From NCBI GenBank assembly GCA_019648995.1, contig BLXT01007574.1:801892-849150 (forward strand): a stretch of 47,259 nt of DNA, given 5' to 3'. Below, piece after piece: positions 1 through 11,089 of the stretch. This stretch comes from Plakobranchus ocellatus (lineage: Eukaryota > Mollusca > Gastropoda > Plakobranchidae). The position numbers and the translations under genes were made by a program. The stretch's first letter is position 1. Every line of letters begins with the position of its first letter. Under the pieces are notes generated by a model. That model was given only the letters and a program-made list of their open reading frames with translations. It made no database searches and was not told the DNA's origin.

Positions 1-35
<35 letters not shown>
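1..35. repeat. (TA)n microsatellite at the window edge
   Basis: Pure TA dinucleotides start at base 1 and probably continue to the left. Confidence 0.98.
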
Positions 36-37
<2 letters not shown>

Positions 38-179
38 ATGTCTTTCTCTTATAAAGTAAAAACTTATCCATTTGTGTCTATATGGATATATAAATAAAAA
101 TTTCATTTTTAAACTGCATTTTTCTCGCCTTTTTAACAAAAAGTATGACTATACCATCTTTGATTTCCTATATCATCAT

Positions 180-1110
180 TCGGAGAGGATGCAGGCTGTG
201 TGACCATTATTGGCACCTTTATGACTTTTATCTTGACTTCTATTGGCTGTAAACTTTGTGATATCATCTGTAAGTGCTTATAACATGTCTTTACCACAAC
301 TGCAAACTGAGTGACTTTATCATTTTTAACCGCCCTGCAGTTTGAACAAAATTACCTGATATTGATATTAGCTGTTCCTCTGTACAACTAGCCTCATCCT
401 GTTTCCTTGAATTGCCTATATAAATGATTAATGTACAGGTTCGATGGCCATACTAACATATGAACTATTCTTGAGTTCAAAACAATATAGTTTGACACTG
501 ACACAATCTTGGTCTCTATACAAATCGCCTTTATCTGTACTGCGACAAAACCAGTTGATTCGGATATCAACTGTAGTTTCATATAACCAGACTTACACAG
601 AAACTTTGTGATCTTGTTTCCCTTATCATTTACATATTGACTGATGTACATCTACAAGCTACATGACGATATCAACTTTCATTACCTTATATCTTATTTT
701 CCGACAACTGCAAGCTGTACATACTGACTTCTTTACAAACTGTGACTTTATCACTTAAAGCACCTACATCCCTTCCGCTGTACACCGCCTAGCTATGCAA
801 CGGTTATCAACTTTGATTGCTTTAAATTGGCTTCTGTCACATTGATTTCTCATATCTTGATTCAAGTCCAAGCTGTGTGATCTTCCTTTACTTATAGTTT
901 GATTTCTGTACAACTGGGATATGTGCGAATATATTTCACTGTTTTTATCTTAATGCCTGTATAAAATAAATGATCACAATAAGCAGTCACCTATACATGT
1001 GTAATTGCTTATATCTTTACTTCTATATTAAGTAGATAATCATATTATTACCTGGAATTATCGATATCTTGGCTTCAGTATCAACTAGAGTATCATAGTT
1101 CGTATCATAA
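180..1110. repeat. Very diverged tandem array, ~55-bp period
   Basis: A theme like ACAACTGCAAGCTGTGTGA, then TTTATCATTT and TTATATCTTGATTTCTGT returns at intervals near 53-58 bp. Examples of the CTGxxAxTxTGTGA core are near 197, 252, 305, 600, 655, 711, 740 and 871. The array is so decayed that its limits and copy number are approximate. Confidence 0.5.
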
Positions 1111-1213
1111 ATGTCTACATCTTGATTTCTCTTCAAATTGCATCGTCAAGAAGAGGAAAGAATATGTTTTATTACATAGCTGTAACTGCCCATCACCATG
1201 TATATTTATTTAT

Positions 1214-1256
1214 AGAGAGAGAGAGTGCAAGAGAGAGAGCGAAAGAGAGAGAGAGA

Positions 1257-1312
<56 letters not shown>
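1214..1312. repeat. (GA)n microsatellite
   Basis: About 99 bp of GA with a few interruptions. It gives a spurious Arg-Glu frame on the plus strand. Confidence 0.98.
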
Positions 1313-1315
<3 letters not shown>

Positions 1316-1698
1316 AAACCGCCATTTTTCGATCAGCATCAAACAGAGATTGTGTATGTTGCTTTTACTTTTTCAAACAAAATTCGTGAATTCTTAGCCA
1401 AATAAATATGTCTTTTTCTGTCATTTCTTAGAGGTTTTTTTTTTTTTATTCTCTTGTTTACTCTCAATGATTTTATTATTCTCTCTATTCTGTATCATTC
1501 TATTGTCGTTCAATTTACACTTCGAAATATTTTTCAATCTATACATCAGTCTACATAACATCCTATCCAATTAGCAGCGTAATTTTCTAAAAAACAAATT
1601 TATAGATCTAGCCGAGTACCAATTTATAATTTTACGATTAAATTGATGTATTGAATCGTCTTACTCATTCTCCTTGTTCCAATCTTGTACACATATTT

Positions 1699-1731
1699 TG
1701 TGTGTGTGTGCGTGTGTTTGTTTGTTTGTTT
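1699..1731. repeat. (TG)n/(TTTG)n microsatellite
   Basis: A short compound TG then GTTT run. Confidence 0.9.
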
Positions 1732-2199
1732 CACTCACCCAGAGGAGTCCTCCGCACAGCCACCTACGTTCACTTTTTGCTTTTCGAATTCTCATTTTTT
1801 TTTTTCTTCTGATAGCTTGAAGTAGTTCTTTATCCTGAGTCTTATGCGAGGGTGTAGATCTAGGTTTCCCCATGTTCTCAAATTGCTCTTTTACGTGCTC
1901 CGTGTTCGTGGTATCAATTTGAGGAAGAGGTGTCCGTTTTCGTAGCCGCCGTCGTGTTTTTAATGCGGAGCCGAGCGAGACGGTCTCAGGTTGAAGGCTC
2001 TACTCATTTCCGTTGTGGCTCAAGGTGCTAATTACCAAGAACAGTGTTGAGGGGTTGGTTGGCTTGCTTGTGGAATGACGAGTATCAACCGCCTCACTTC
2101 TGGGTTGTTGTTTTCTCCCATCCTTTCGATTTCTATGCAATGAATCTTGACTTAAAGTGTAAATATGGAGACCGGGGTCCAAAAAGTCAGATTGGTTTT

Positions 2200-2331
2200 G
2201 TTTGTATAGCCTGACCACAATAAGGTGATTTCAGGCCCTCAGTCATGCCAGGGCACCAGTGGTGTAGCTCGAACCTTACCCAAAAGGATTCCTGCAGATT
2301 ACAGGGTGGCTCCGCTATCCACTGTGTCACA
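2200..2331 (-). mobile_element. tRNA-derived SINE, different family, diverged
   Basis: On the minus strand, CAGTGGATAGCGG (2324-2312) is an A-box-like block. It is followed about 36 nt later by GGTTCGAGCTAC (2275-2264), a near match to the B box. The head runs GTGACACAGTGG...CACTGGTGCC. The 3' side includes CTGAAATCACCTTATTGTGG, and a similar stretch sits at 9030-9050 beside a poly-T run. The element limits are not sharp. Confidence 0.55.
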
Positions 2332-2339
2332 AACATCTT

Positions 2340-4008
2340 TCTAATGAGTCAGGACTAGCATTTTGAACGTTATAAATTGCTGATACAACCAGACACTTTA
2401 TTTCATAATCTTTGTGATCCTGAAGATTGAGCAAAGATAAGTGCAGTCATTCTGTGGTTAGAAATTAGGGACTTTATGCTGAAAACTGAGTAAAGATATG
2501 AAGAGTCATTCTGTGGAAAGCAATTAGGGAATTTACTTTTTGAAAGGAGCAGTTACTGATAAAGCTAAACTAAAGGGGAAACATTTTAATGTACAAAAGT
2601 TTCGCTTAATTTCTGTTATCACTGGTTTAAATTAAAAGAATGAAAGGCAAAATTCCAATTGTACGACGCTCAACTTACTAGGTTTGGTCTCAAGAAATCT
2701 ATTAAAATGAAAAAAAAAAAAAAAAAAAAACATACTTTTTTTCAAGTCCTAGAAAGTAAGGTTGTTTTTTGTTTTGTTTTTTTACTTATATAATTAAAGA
2801 AGTTTATAATACAGCAAGTTGAATGTTTCAAATAAGTCATATTTATTAATGACATTTTGCCTTCAGTATTCATTGTTGTATTTGCCTTTTTTTTCTTTTT
2901 TTTTACACTAATACGCTTGTCCCTTTTTTTATTGCCAGTAAGGTGCTTCTCAAAATCTGTATTACTTTCTTGATATTGTATTGGCACAAAATAATTTTTT
3001 TTTAACTAGGCAATTACTGTACGTCTGAGAAGATATCATCTATTTTAAGATTTCTTTTCTCTTTTTTTCATTTTTGTCTGAAGTGGTTTCGAATTCAACT
3101 CATCCAATGATACCTCGGCCTGGAAGCTTGAGATTATCTTCTTATTTTAGAGGGGGGGGAGGGGGGGGGGGGGGGGGAAGGTCATAACTGTATCAATTTA
3201 AATTTAGAATTTGAATTTTACAGTGAAGCTGCTTTAAGAAAATTGATGGATTTCATTGAAAAAAAATTGAAAGACTTATTAGGCAAATACTGGAAACATG
3301 CCTGGGTTTTTGACAATAATTTATTTTCTGACAACTTTATATCGAAGGAAACAATAAATGTAATGCTTGTAAAATAGCAGCACATTGATGGCACATGTGA
3401 GAAAATCTCCGTCTCTTTGCAGTGAAGCCTAATCACAAGAAAAAGGGAACTTTTAGTTAAATTTCTATCTACCATTTCTAGGCCCAGGTGCATTTTGGAA
3501 GCTTTTATTTGCCAGTATATTTTTTCTATTTTCCATCTCTTTAATTCTTTTTTTTTTTAAGCTCTTTTTCTCTGTCTGCCTATCAATCATTTCTTTGTTC
3601 GTTCATTAAACTCGCATCGATCTCGTTTTCAGGACACCGATCGTAGAATTTATGGAGAGGTAGAACTTACAGCTTATTCTGTCTTTTCATACATTTGATT
3701 GATTAAAATGCAAATTTCTAATGTAAATATGCAGATCTTTCGTCTTACTTCTGTTGCCTTAATTTATAGTAACATTTGCTAATACTTGTGTCTAATATGC
3801 ACATTAATATGCGAACATGTACAAAGTGTATCGTTGTGTTCATTTTTTGTGTCTGATATGCAAATCAGTCTTAGAACATGTACAAAGTGTATACGTGCTG
3901 TTCATTTTACTAAAAGCATGTGAAAAAAGTAATCTGTCTCACTTTCAGGGAAAAACTATTTGAAATAAAATGAAAAACTTACGAGTTACTTAGACTTACC
4001 TATATCTA

Positions 4009-4010
<2 letters not shown>
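2340..4010. other. AT-rich stretch without a gene
   Basis: Contains homopolymer runs (A at 2708-2730, G at 3152-3178). It also has a loose duplication near 3775-3910, where TGTCTAATATGCACATTAAT and TGTCTGATATGCAAATCAGT are each followed by GAACATGTACAAAGTGTA. No coding signal was found. Confidence 0.6.
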
Positions 4011-4013
<3 letters not shown>

Positions 4014-4083
<70 letters not shown>

Positions 4084-4094
4084 CTATCTATTTA

Positions 4095-4138
<44 letters not shown>

Positions 4139-4230
4139 CCTTTCTCTCTTTCTCTCTTTCTTTCTCGCTATCTTTCTTTCTTTCTTTTCACTTTCTATCT
4201 CTGTTTCTCTCCCTTCCTCCTTCCCTCGCT
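4014..4230. repeat. (TC)n/(TATC)n/(TTTC)n compound microsatellite
   Basis: Long CT tracts flank a block of nine or so CTAT units. The right side decays into TTTC-rich polypyrimidine. Confidence 0.97.
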
Positions 4231-4289
4231 TTTTTTCCACTCTTAATTTATCCTTTTTACGGCATTAAATTCAAGTGACGGGTCTTTTC

Positions 4290-4540
4290 CTCTTAAACAA
4301 AGCGATTAATGATTCACAGAGTACAAAGTACCCACTTGCCGCCATGACTGGATCCGCCCTTATTGAAATGAAAGTAGTTTTACTTAATGGCGAAGGAGTC
4401 TGAGGGGTTTTACAGCAATCACGGCCGGCAACCTCGGAAATTCCCTGTGGACTTTCGAGTGGAGAATGGCTGAGAAGGAAAAAGCCCTTTAAGCCACAAA
4501 CTAGATTGGTTTCCTCGCTGTGGACTGTTCAGAAGTTGAG
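4290..4540. other. GC-richer non-coding island 1
   Basis: Base composition rises here against the surrounding AT-rich DNA (ACTTGCCGCCATGACTGGAT, CAATCACGGCCGGCAACCTC). No frame or known repeat can be read. It could be a regulatory element, an untranslated exon or an old repeat. Confidence 0.3.
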
Positions 4541-4574
4541 GCTTATAAAATGCATCTACATCACTATATAACAC

Positions 4575-4577
<3 letters not shown>

Positions 4578-4609
<32 letters not shown>
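4578..4609. repeat. (TG)n microsatellite
   Basis: Sixteen uninterrupted TG units. Confidence 0.97.
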
Positions 4610-4610
<1 letters not shown>

Positions 4611-4619
4611 AGATGTGTT

Positions 4620-6460
4620 TGAACGTATGCTTATGGATGTGTACGCATCTGAGCTGAGTCCAAGTTTGTGTCATGTGTATGAAAGTTTTCCTGACAAAGC
4701 GCGCTATGAGCCATTTTCAAACTGCAAAAGTTAACAACTATGGATTTTTCCCTAATATATTTTTGCAGTAATTTTTTTCAGTCCTATAATTTAATTGGAC
4801 GCCTTTGAACTTGTACATCCTATGAATGAGTTTGTCGTCTTGATAAAAATAATATAAACGCACTGTTTGCACTAAAAAAAATCATTTTCTTTAAGAAAAA
4901 GGATATGTTTAGATAAATAGGCTTAGTCATTTAAACGATGAGTCACTCACTGTCTAGCTTCTCATGTCGAATAGTTGAAACATTTTCCCTTCATACCATA
5001 AAGTATACTAAAGTTGGCTTTAGTTTTTCTAATGGTTCCAAAACCTGAGTGACTAACATGAGTTTTATCAGTAACTATAATTTTGATTCTTTAAAGCAGT
5101 CTCTAAAATCAGCCGAAAGAAGAGCACGTATTAAATCTGTTTACTCAGCAACTATTTAGAGGATCTTCATTAAAAAGGAAAGGCTATGGAAAATATGTTT
5201 GATACAAAATGGAAAAACCAAGTCTATTTATAGAATCTAAGCAAACACATATGAAGGGCGGACAAGCTAGAGGTCAAGGCAGCGCGCTCATCTTCAGAAC
5301 ATATATTTTAAAAAATATTTTTTACCTTCGAAAGTATTTGAAAGATCGGAATTAGTTTATAATGAACTTGTTTAAGTGGATTCTGTTGCTTTATATAGAA
5401 AAGCGTTAGAATTTGGACTGGAATTCAATGCAGATGAACTTTTTGTTTGACCACCTTCAATTTTTGGTGTTTAGCGAGCTGTCTCGAAATCTCTTGTTGT
5501 AGAAAAGTTGCACACAACAAGAGTGCATCAAAAGATTCAGCCTTTTTTTTTTAAACTTCATCTGTAACAAAAATAGACTGTTTTTTGTGCTACTTATGAA
5601 GCCTCCAAAAAAGGTGAAAGGTTTTAAGATTTATTGTGTTGTGCACGTTTTTTTTTTTTTTTAATTTACAATGCGTTAAAGTTAATAAATGGCTTTTCTA
5701 TTTTAAATTACATCAACCGCTCAGGCATCCTTTGAATCCTTCAGTTCATTCATTTGTTCCCAAGAATGCTGTGCTTGCATTTTTCTATATTTTGCTCGAT
5801 GAAAATTGGAATGGATAAACAAAGAGTTTTTTTCTTTTTTCATCCGACGGTGAATTTCATTTGATTTTTGTCTGGAAATGAACAGCGACAATTTTTTTTT
5901 TAAATTACCTCACGAGCTCAAACAATATTCAAATGTTCACATAGATAATAACTGTATGAATGTGGATTAAATGAAAGCAGAAAAAAAGTTTACGTTTGCA
6001 TTATTCATAACTAAACTAAAAAAAAAAAGAAAAATCCAAAAAAAAAAAGGAAAAAACATTTTCAGTTTCATAGAGTATTAATCTGTGCTGCAAGACTTTT
6101 TTTTTCTTTATTATATATCCTTCGGCAGAGGTTTACAATCATTTTCCTCATTTAATCGCATTATTCAATGGAGCTATTATCAAAAACAGTTTTCAACTTG
6201 CATAGCTGTTTGAAGAGAAGAAAAATAAGTTATATTTTCGATTTAGATTTTCACTTTTAACTGATTGTTAATAACATAATTCACTGTGCATATTAGGAGA
6301 AATCGATCAAGCCATTGTTAAGCTCTTTTTTTTTATTCTGACTCCCAAGCATTGTTTTAAAAGCATGTTACTCTTACTCTGTACAACTTGTCTTGTAAAG
6401 GCACAGTGCACATTCATCAGAAGAAAAAAAATGTGAAGAAAACCCTTTCTCACCTATTTA
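4620..6460. other. AT-rich stretch without a gene
   Basis: Nothing but poly-A/T runs (for example 5648-5662 and 6019-6050) and short chance frames. No repeat family was recognised. Confidence 0.6.
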
Positions 6461-6464
6461 ACCG

Positions 6465-6665
6465 GAACCGGTCTCGAACTAGCCACAGAGGGATTGTGGG
6501 AAATCTGTGGCAATCAACGTCCGCAGCGCCGCGGGGGTCCCCAAGGGAGATAAGACGAGAAAATTAGTTCCCGAGATAAAGCGTGTCTGGGCGGAAGGGA
6601 GAAAAGGGCGAGAGACATTAGGTCATTGGTACCGCGGACATGATTAGAATGGCGAGGGCAAGCAA
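6465..6665. other. GC-richer non-coding island 2 with CpG cluster
   Basis: The stretch AACGTCCGCAGCGCCGCGGG and GGTACCGCGGACATG is rich in CpG and differs strongly from both sides. GGTCTCGAACTA near 6470 resembles an inverted B box, so an old SINE is one option; a promoter is another. No gene follows within sight. Confidence 0.3.
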
Positions 6666-6861
6666 TGCAGGACAGGTGCTAGTTCTATACAATATAAATT
6701 ATGTAAAAAAAATAAATAAATAAGTAAAAGGAAATAGATAGATTAATGTAAACGCTGTATAGTCCGTTATTAATTTATTTCTTTCCCCTCTCTAATTTGC
6801 CGTCTATGTATGATAAGGAAAAAATAAAAGAAAGAAAGAAGCGATCTGTCATCACAATGGA

Positions 6862-6892
6862 ATTATTATTGTTATTATTATTCTTATTCTTA

Positions 6893-6966
<74 letters not shown>
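6862..6966. repeat. (TTA)n microsatellite
   Basis: About 100 bp of ATT/TTA trinucleotides, pure over the second half. Confidence 0.97.
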
Positions 6967-6969
6967 GGT

Positions 6970-8880
6970 TATATAGATCTATGTATTGTTTATAATTTCG
7001 CACAAAAAATGTGTAAATTGCTAATCATATTATAATTATTATTGATATTCGTAGTTAAATATTGACCGGTTATGTCGGAGTTTTTTCGTTTTTTTTTCAT
7101 TCAGTATTTCAAAATTTATCGCTATACACACTATAACATAATTACGACCATTTAATATCTTTTAATTTTTCTGAACGACTCCTATCCTGCTTCGACCATA
7201 TAAAAGTCTTTTAATGTTCTTTTTTCCGCTTTTTCGCAGATTTATTTATGCTATCTTTGGCATGTCTTAGGTACATTAATTATGCTCATGTCTTTAAAAT
7301 GTATTCGAATTATGTCATATGTTAATTTCTTGTTGCATCCATAATTGGAGATCCTGTAACAATTAGTTTAGATTGATATCTAGTGTAGGAAATACACCTT
7401 TCCACTATGCTTAGTCTAAAATAAAAATAGAGAAACCAGTATGCATTGTACTAGGAAAACAAAGCAAAGAATAATGAAAACGTGTGTAACAACAAAAAAG
7501 AATCACTACAATAAAAAAATTACGCAAGAAAAAAATTCAATGCGCTTTTTTTTTTTACAAATTTCGAATGTTACATTTTAAGGACTTTCTTTAGAACACA
7601 TTCATAATGGTGTAAATCGAAAAGAGAAACACTATTTTAAAAGCTTATATAGTTTTGTTTTTGGTGATTGCTTTTTATGTTTTTTTTTCTTTTTTTTAGA
7701 AAAGTTTTTGCTCAAAGGCAATTGATGTGTAAGTCGAAGTGGTTAGAGCAAGAAAAGGTCTAAGTTATGATCTGGGCAAACTATGCTATGAAATGAAATT
7801 AGTTTGCAGTGACTTTTTTTTTAAAACATTTTTAAATATCGTAAAAGTACATAATTTGTCTAAATACACAAGTGAAGTAGAAAAACCCGCATTTGTAGTT
7901 TCCGAGAGTGCGGCACTTGCCAGTTTTCACACTTGTCTTCTCCTAAGATGACAATCATAAATACTAGGATCTTTAGAATGATTAAGGAGCTAAGCCCAGT
8001 AAAAATGTTGCTGTTTCTAAACGAGACAAATTGCACTACCATCTTGCCTTATCTTAATCACTCCTGGGCTCAACTTACCACCAAAGAATCTGAGATAAAT
8101 CTGTGTTTTAATACACCTTACAAATATTTTTAAAAATTAACTTTTTGCCATAACATTTGTTGTTTAAGGTGTTTTATTTGTTTTCTAGACCAAGATGCAT
8201 GCCTCATTAAGGAACAAATCTTAAAAATTACACCGGAATTATTTCTTTTGCCTAATCGAATACCAGTAGTCATGCTTGTTGTTATGCTACAACAATGTAT
8301 TTGATTCAATCGTTTGCGCACGGACTGCAACAAAACAAAACACAGAAGATGGGGAAACAATTCGACAGAGATTTTTATCACGTTCAGAAAACACTCCTGC
8401 TGTTATGTTATGTCTTTGCGCTTGGGGGTCTCAGCCCTGTTCCTATTTGCATTCTGCCCGTTTGACTTGGCAGGCAGAGTCCTTTGTTTAATGTTATCGA
8501 TAATAAAGTAAAAACAAAATAATAAAATGAAGAGGAAGAAAAAAAGGAAAGATATCAGCAGTGTAAAGATATCAGTTATGTAAGGTATGGACAATGTAAT
8601 TCATTTGAGGTCAACATAATTATTTTTATTACCTTTTTTTTGTTTGTTATTACAAGAAGGAAGGCCACATTTTGCATTACCGAAGTCTAATAGAATCGGA
8701 CATATTTTTATGATAAATCTCTTTGGGCAGATGGTTGTTGGACTTTCTTAAGACAAGTTTCTTTTTCAACCAAAGAAATTGATTGCAATCTTTAGTCTCT
8801 CTGCACATTTCCTTCTACTCAGATAATTCCAGTTATGCTTTTTTTATTTGTAAAATCTATTCGTAAATGTTCATGAAGAA
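6970..8880. other. AT-rich stretch without a gene
   Basis: Several overlapping frames of 60-83 codons on both strands (7739-8594) are mutually exclusive. None resembles a known protein or has splice-supported continuation. Confidence 0.6.
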
Positions 8881-8891
8881 GTTTAAAAAGT

Positions 8892-9325
8892 GAGAGACAG
8901 ACAGAAAGACAGATAGACAGACAGTCAGATACACAAACAGAAACATCAATAGACAGGCTGGCAAAGGAAAAATTTTTGTTTTGTTTTGTTTTGTTTTTGT
9001 TGTTGTTGTTTTTTTTTTTTAATAGCCAGTCTACAACAAGGTGATTTCAGCGCAGAGGAAGAGAGAGAAGAAAGATAGAGAGATGGGCAGAAAGGGAGAC
9101 AGACAGACAGACAGATAAATAGACAGACAGGCAGAAAGAAAGGGGCGGATGGTCATAGAGAAAAAGAAAAGCAGATGGAGAAAGGCAGAGAGGAAGAGAA
9201 AGAGGCAGACGGTCAGACAGATAAAGACACAGAGAGAGATAGAGAAATAAGAAGAACGAAAGATAGACCGACAGACAGACAGAGAGACAGAGAGGAAAGA
9301 GACAGACAGACAGACAGAAAAATGT
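8892..9325. repeat. (GACA)n-type purine-rich simple repeat
   Basis: GACA/GATA/GAGA units run from 8892 with a break at 8960-9050, where a poly-T and TACAACAAGGTGATTTCAG sit, and then continue to 9325. The minus strand shows a false Ser/Leu/Cys-rich frame. Confidence 0.93.
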
Positions 9326-9329
9326 GAGG

Positions 9330-9921
9330 AATGAGACACAAGTTTACCACCAGGCTATCAATGCTTAAACATTATGAGAGATATTGAGAAAAAAATGCGT
9401 CAAGACACTAGCAATCGAAATAGTTAATATGAATATAATATATTATTATATTTGAAGCGTTCCACCAACAGAGATATGTAGGGTTTCGTTTTAAAAGTGA
9501 TCCAGGATAATGTAGGTTAATGAAAAATTCGGTTTAAAAGTGTTATACTGCAATGGTGGTTCCTAGAATTTCGATTTAACCGCATTCATGGCTGCAAGCA
9601 AGAGAAGTTGCATTGGCTAGCAACAAGTGATCCCAATTTTGTCTTGGGTTGCAAAAGGGCTTACACATGCAATAAGAAACCTTTTTTAAACATTCTAATA
9701 CCAATGCAAATTACATGTATTTCGAGTAACACCTACTTTTAGTCTAGGATAATATCTGAATAAGATTAGGAGATCAGATTGGAGTCTATTCCATCTTAAT
9801 TTAGAATCTACGAAAGGCTTGGGATTAGATCTAGTCAGTGAAATATGAATTTGAATAACTAGGTCAAAAGTTTCAAAAGCTATGTTACTCCAAAGAAAGC
9901 ATAAGAACCAATCTAACCTGA

Positions 9922-9982
<61 letters not shown>

Positions 9983-11085
9983 TATAAATAAAAGACCGGA
10001 AGGTATTATGTGTCTATAATATGTAGATAAAATTAGACTACAGTGAAGAAAAAAATTTAGATAGTAACAGTTCTATTAAGAATATATAAGATAGATCCTA
10101 GAATAAGAGCTAGATTTATCTTAATAATAATACACAAACGTTAAGGAACCCTAGATCTAGGCTGAGAGGAATTGAAGGTTAGGAATTTCCAGATCGTTTG
10201 AAAACAACCTTCTTTGAAAATGAAAATTTGATGTACATAGAAACCCAAGATTGACGCTGAATTGAAGCCGTTGCTTAGATCTGATCAACAATAGCGAGCT
10301 AACTTGTACCTCATGCTGATTTATTAAAAGTTTCGTTTATAAGCAATGAATCGTCGATTTCAAAATTTCTGATTGAATTAAGGAGGTGGCCTCTGGGATT
10401 TCAAACTCGGTTTTTCTTATTTACAAACATGAACTTAAACAATCTATACAGCAATATCCATGTTTCTCTTTTTCTTGGAATTTTGCAAGGAACATCACTC
10501 ACAAATAATTATGCTCAGAAGGTTGCCGAGTCCTATGGAAATTTTCAGGTCTCAGCCTTGATTATATAGGACCAACTCAAAGCATCCAAAGTAGAAGAGA
10601 AAGTTCTGCCTCTGTTGAATACAAGCGATCACAAACTTGAGATCAGGGGAATTTTTCATTGTTGTTTTATTCACATCAGATGCTAATAAAAATAAATATT
10701 CATAACCTTGATTGTGAAAAGTGCCAGTTTTTGTGACACGATCGATTATACAGCAATGGTTTTAGATCTGCAAAGTCAATCCATCTCATTTAGCCACAAT
10801 AATCCATATTTTATCGTGGACGGAGAAGTCATCAAAGAATGAAATAACAAGAAAGGCACCTTTAGATGCAGATCGGTGGCTTCTGCATCCCTATGCCATA
10901 GGGTTGTTGCTAGCATAAGGGTCAAACTCCAGATCTGAGACGAAGTTACTCCTTTCAAGTAACTGTACTTCATTGTTCGGAAGTGACCGTTACGCATACA
11001 TCCCTATGCGTTGACCCAGAGCACCAATGACAAAGAGTCGAGTTCATGATCGTAAGAATATGTACCCAGTCATATCGATTAAGGA
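9330..11085. other. Stretch without a gene, with an (AT)n tract
   Basis: Holds (AT)n at 9923-9979 and a small relic of the GAATTTCGGTTTAAA repeat at 9478-9575. Many AGATCT/CTAGAT words occur at 9780-10330. No coding signal was found. Confidence 0.6.
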
Positions 11086-11089
11086 AGGG

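Noticed and set aside
1122..1397. 91-codon frame with a long Arg-Glu stretch
   Set aside because: It is produced by the (GA)n microsatellite.
9031..9339. 102-codon Ser/Leu/Cys-rich minus-strand frame, looks like a membrane protein
   Set aside because: It is the translation of a GACA/GAGA simple repeat.
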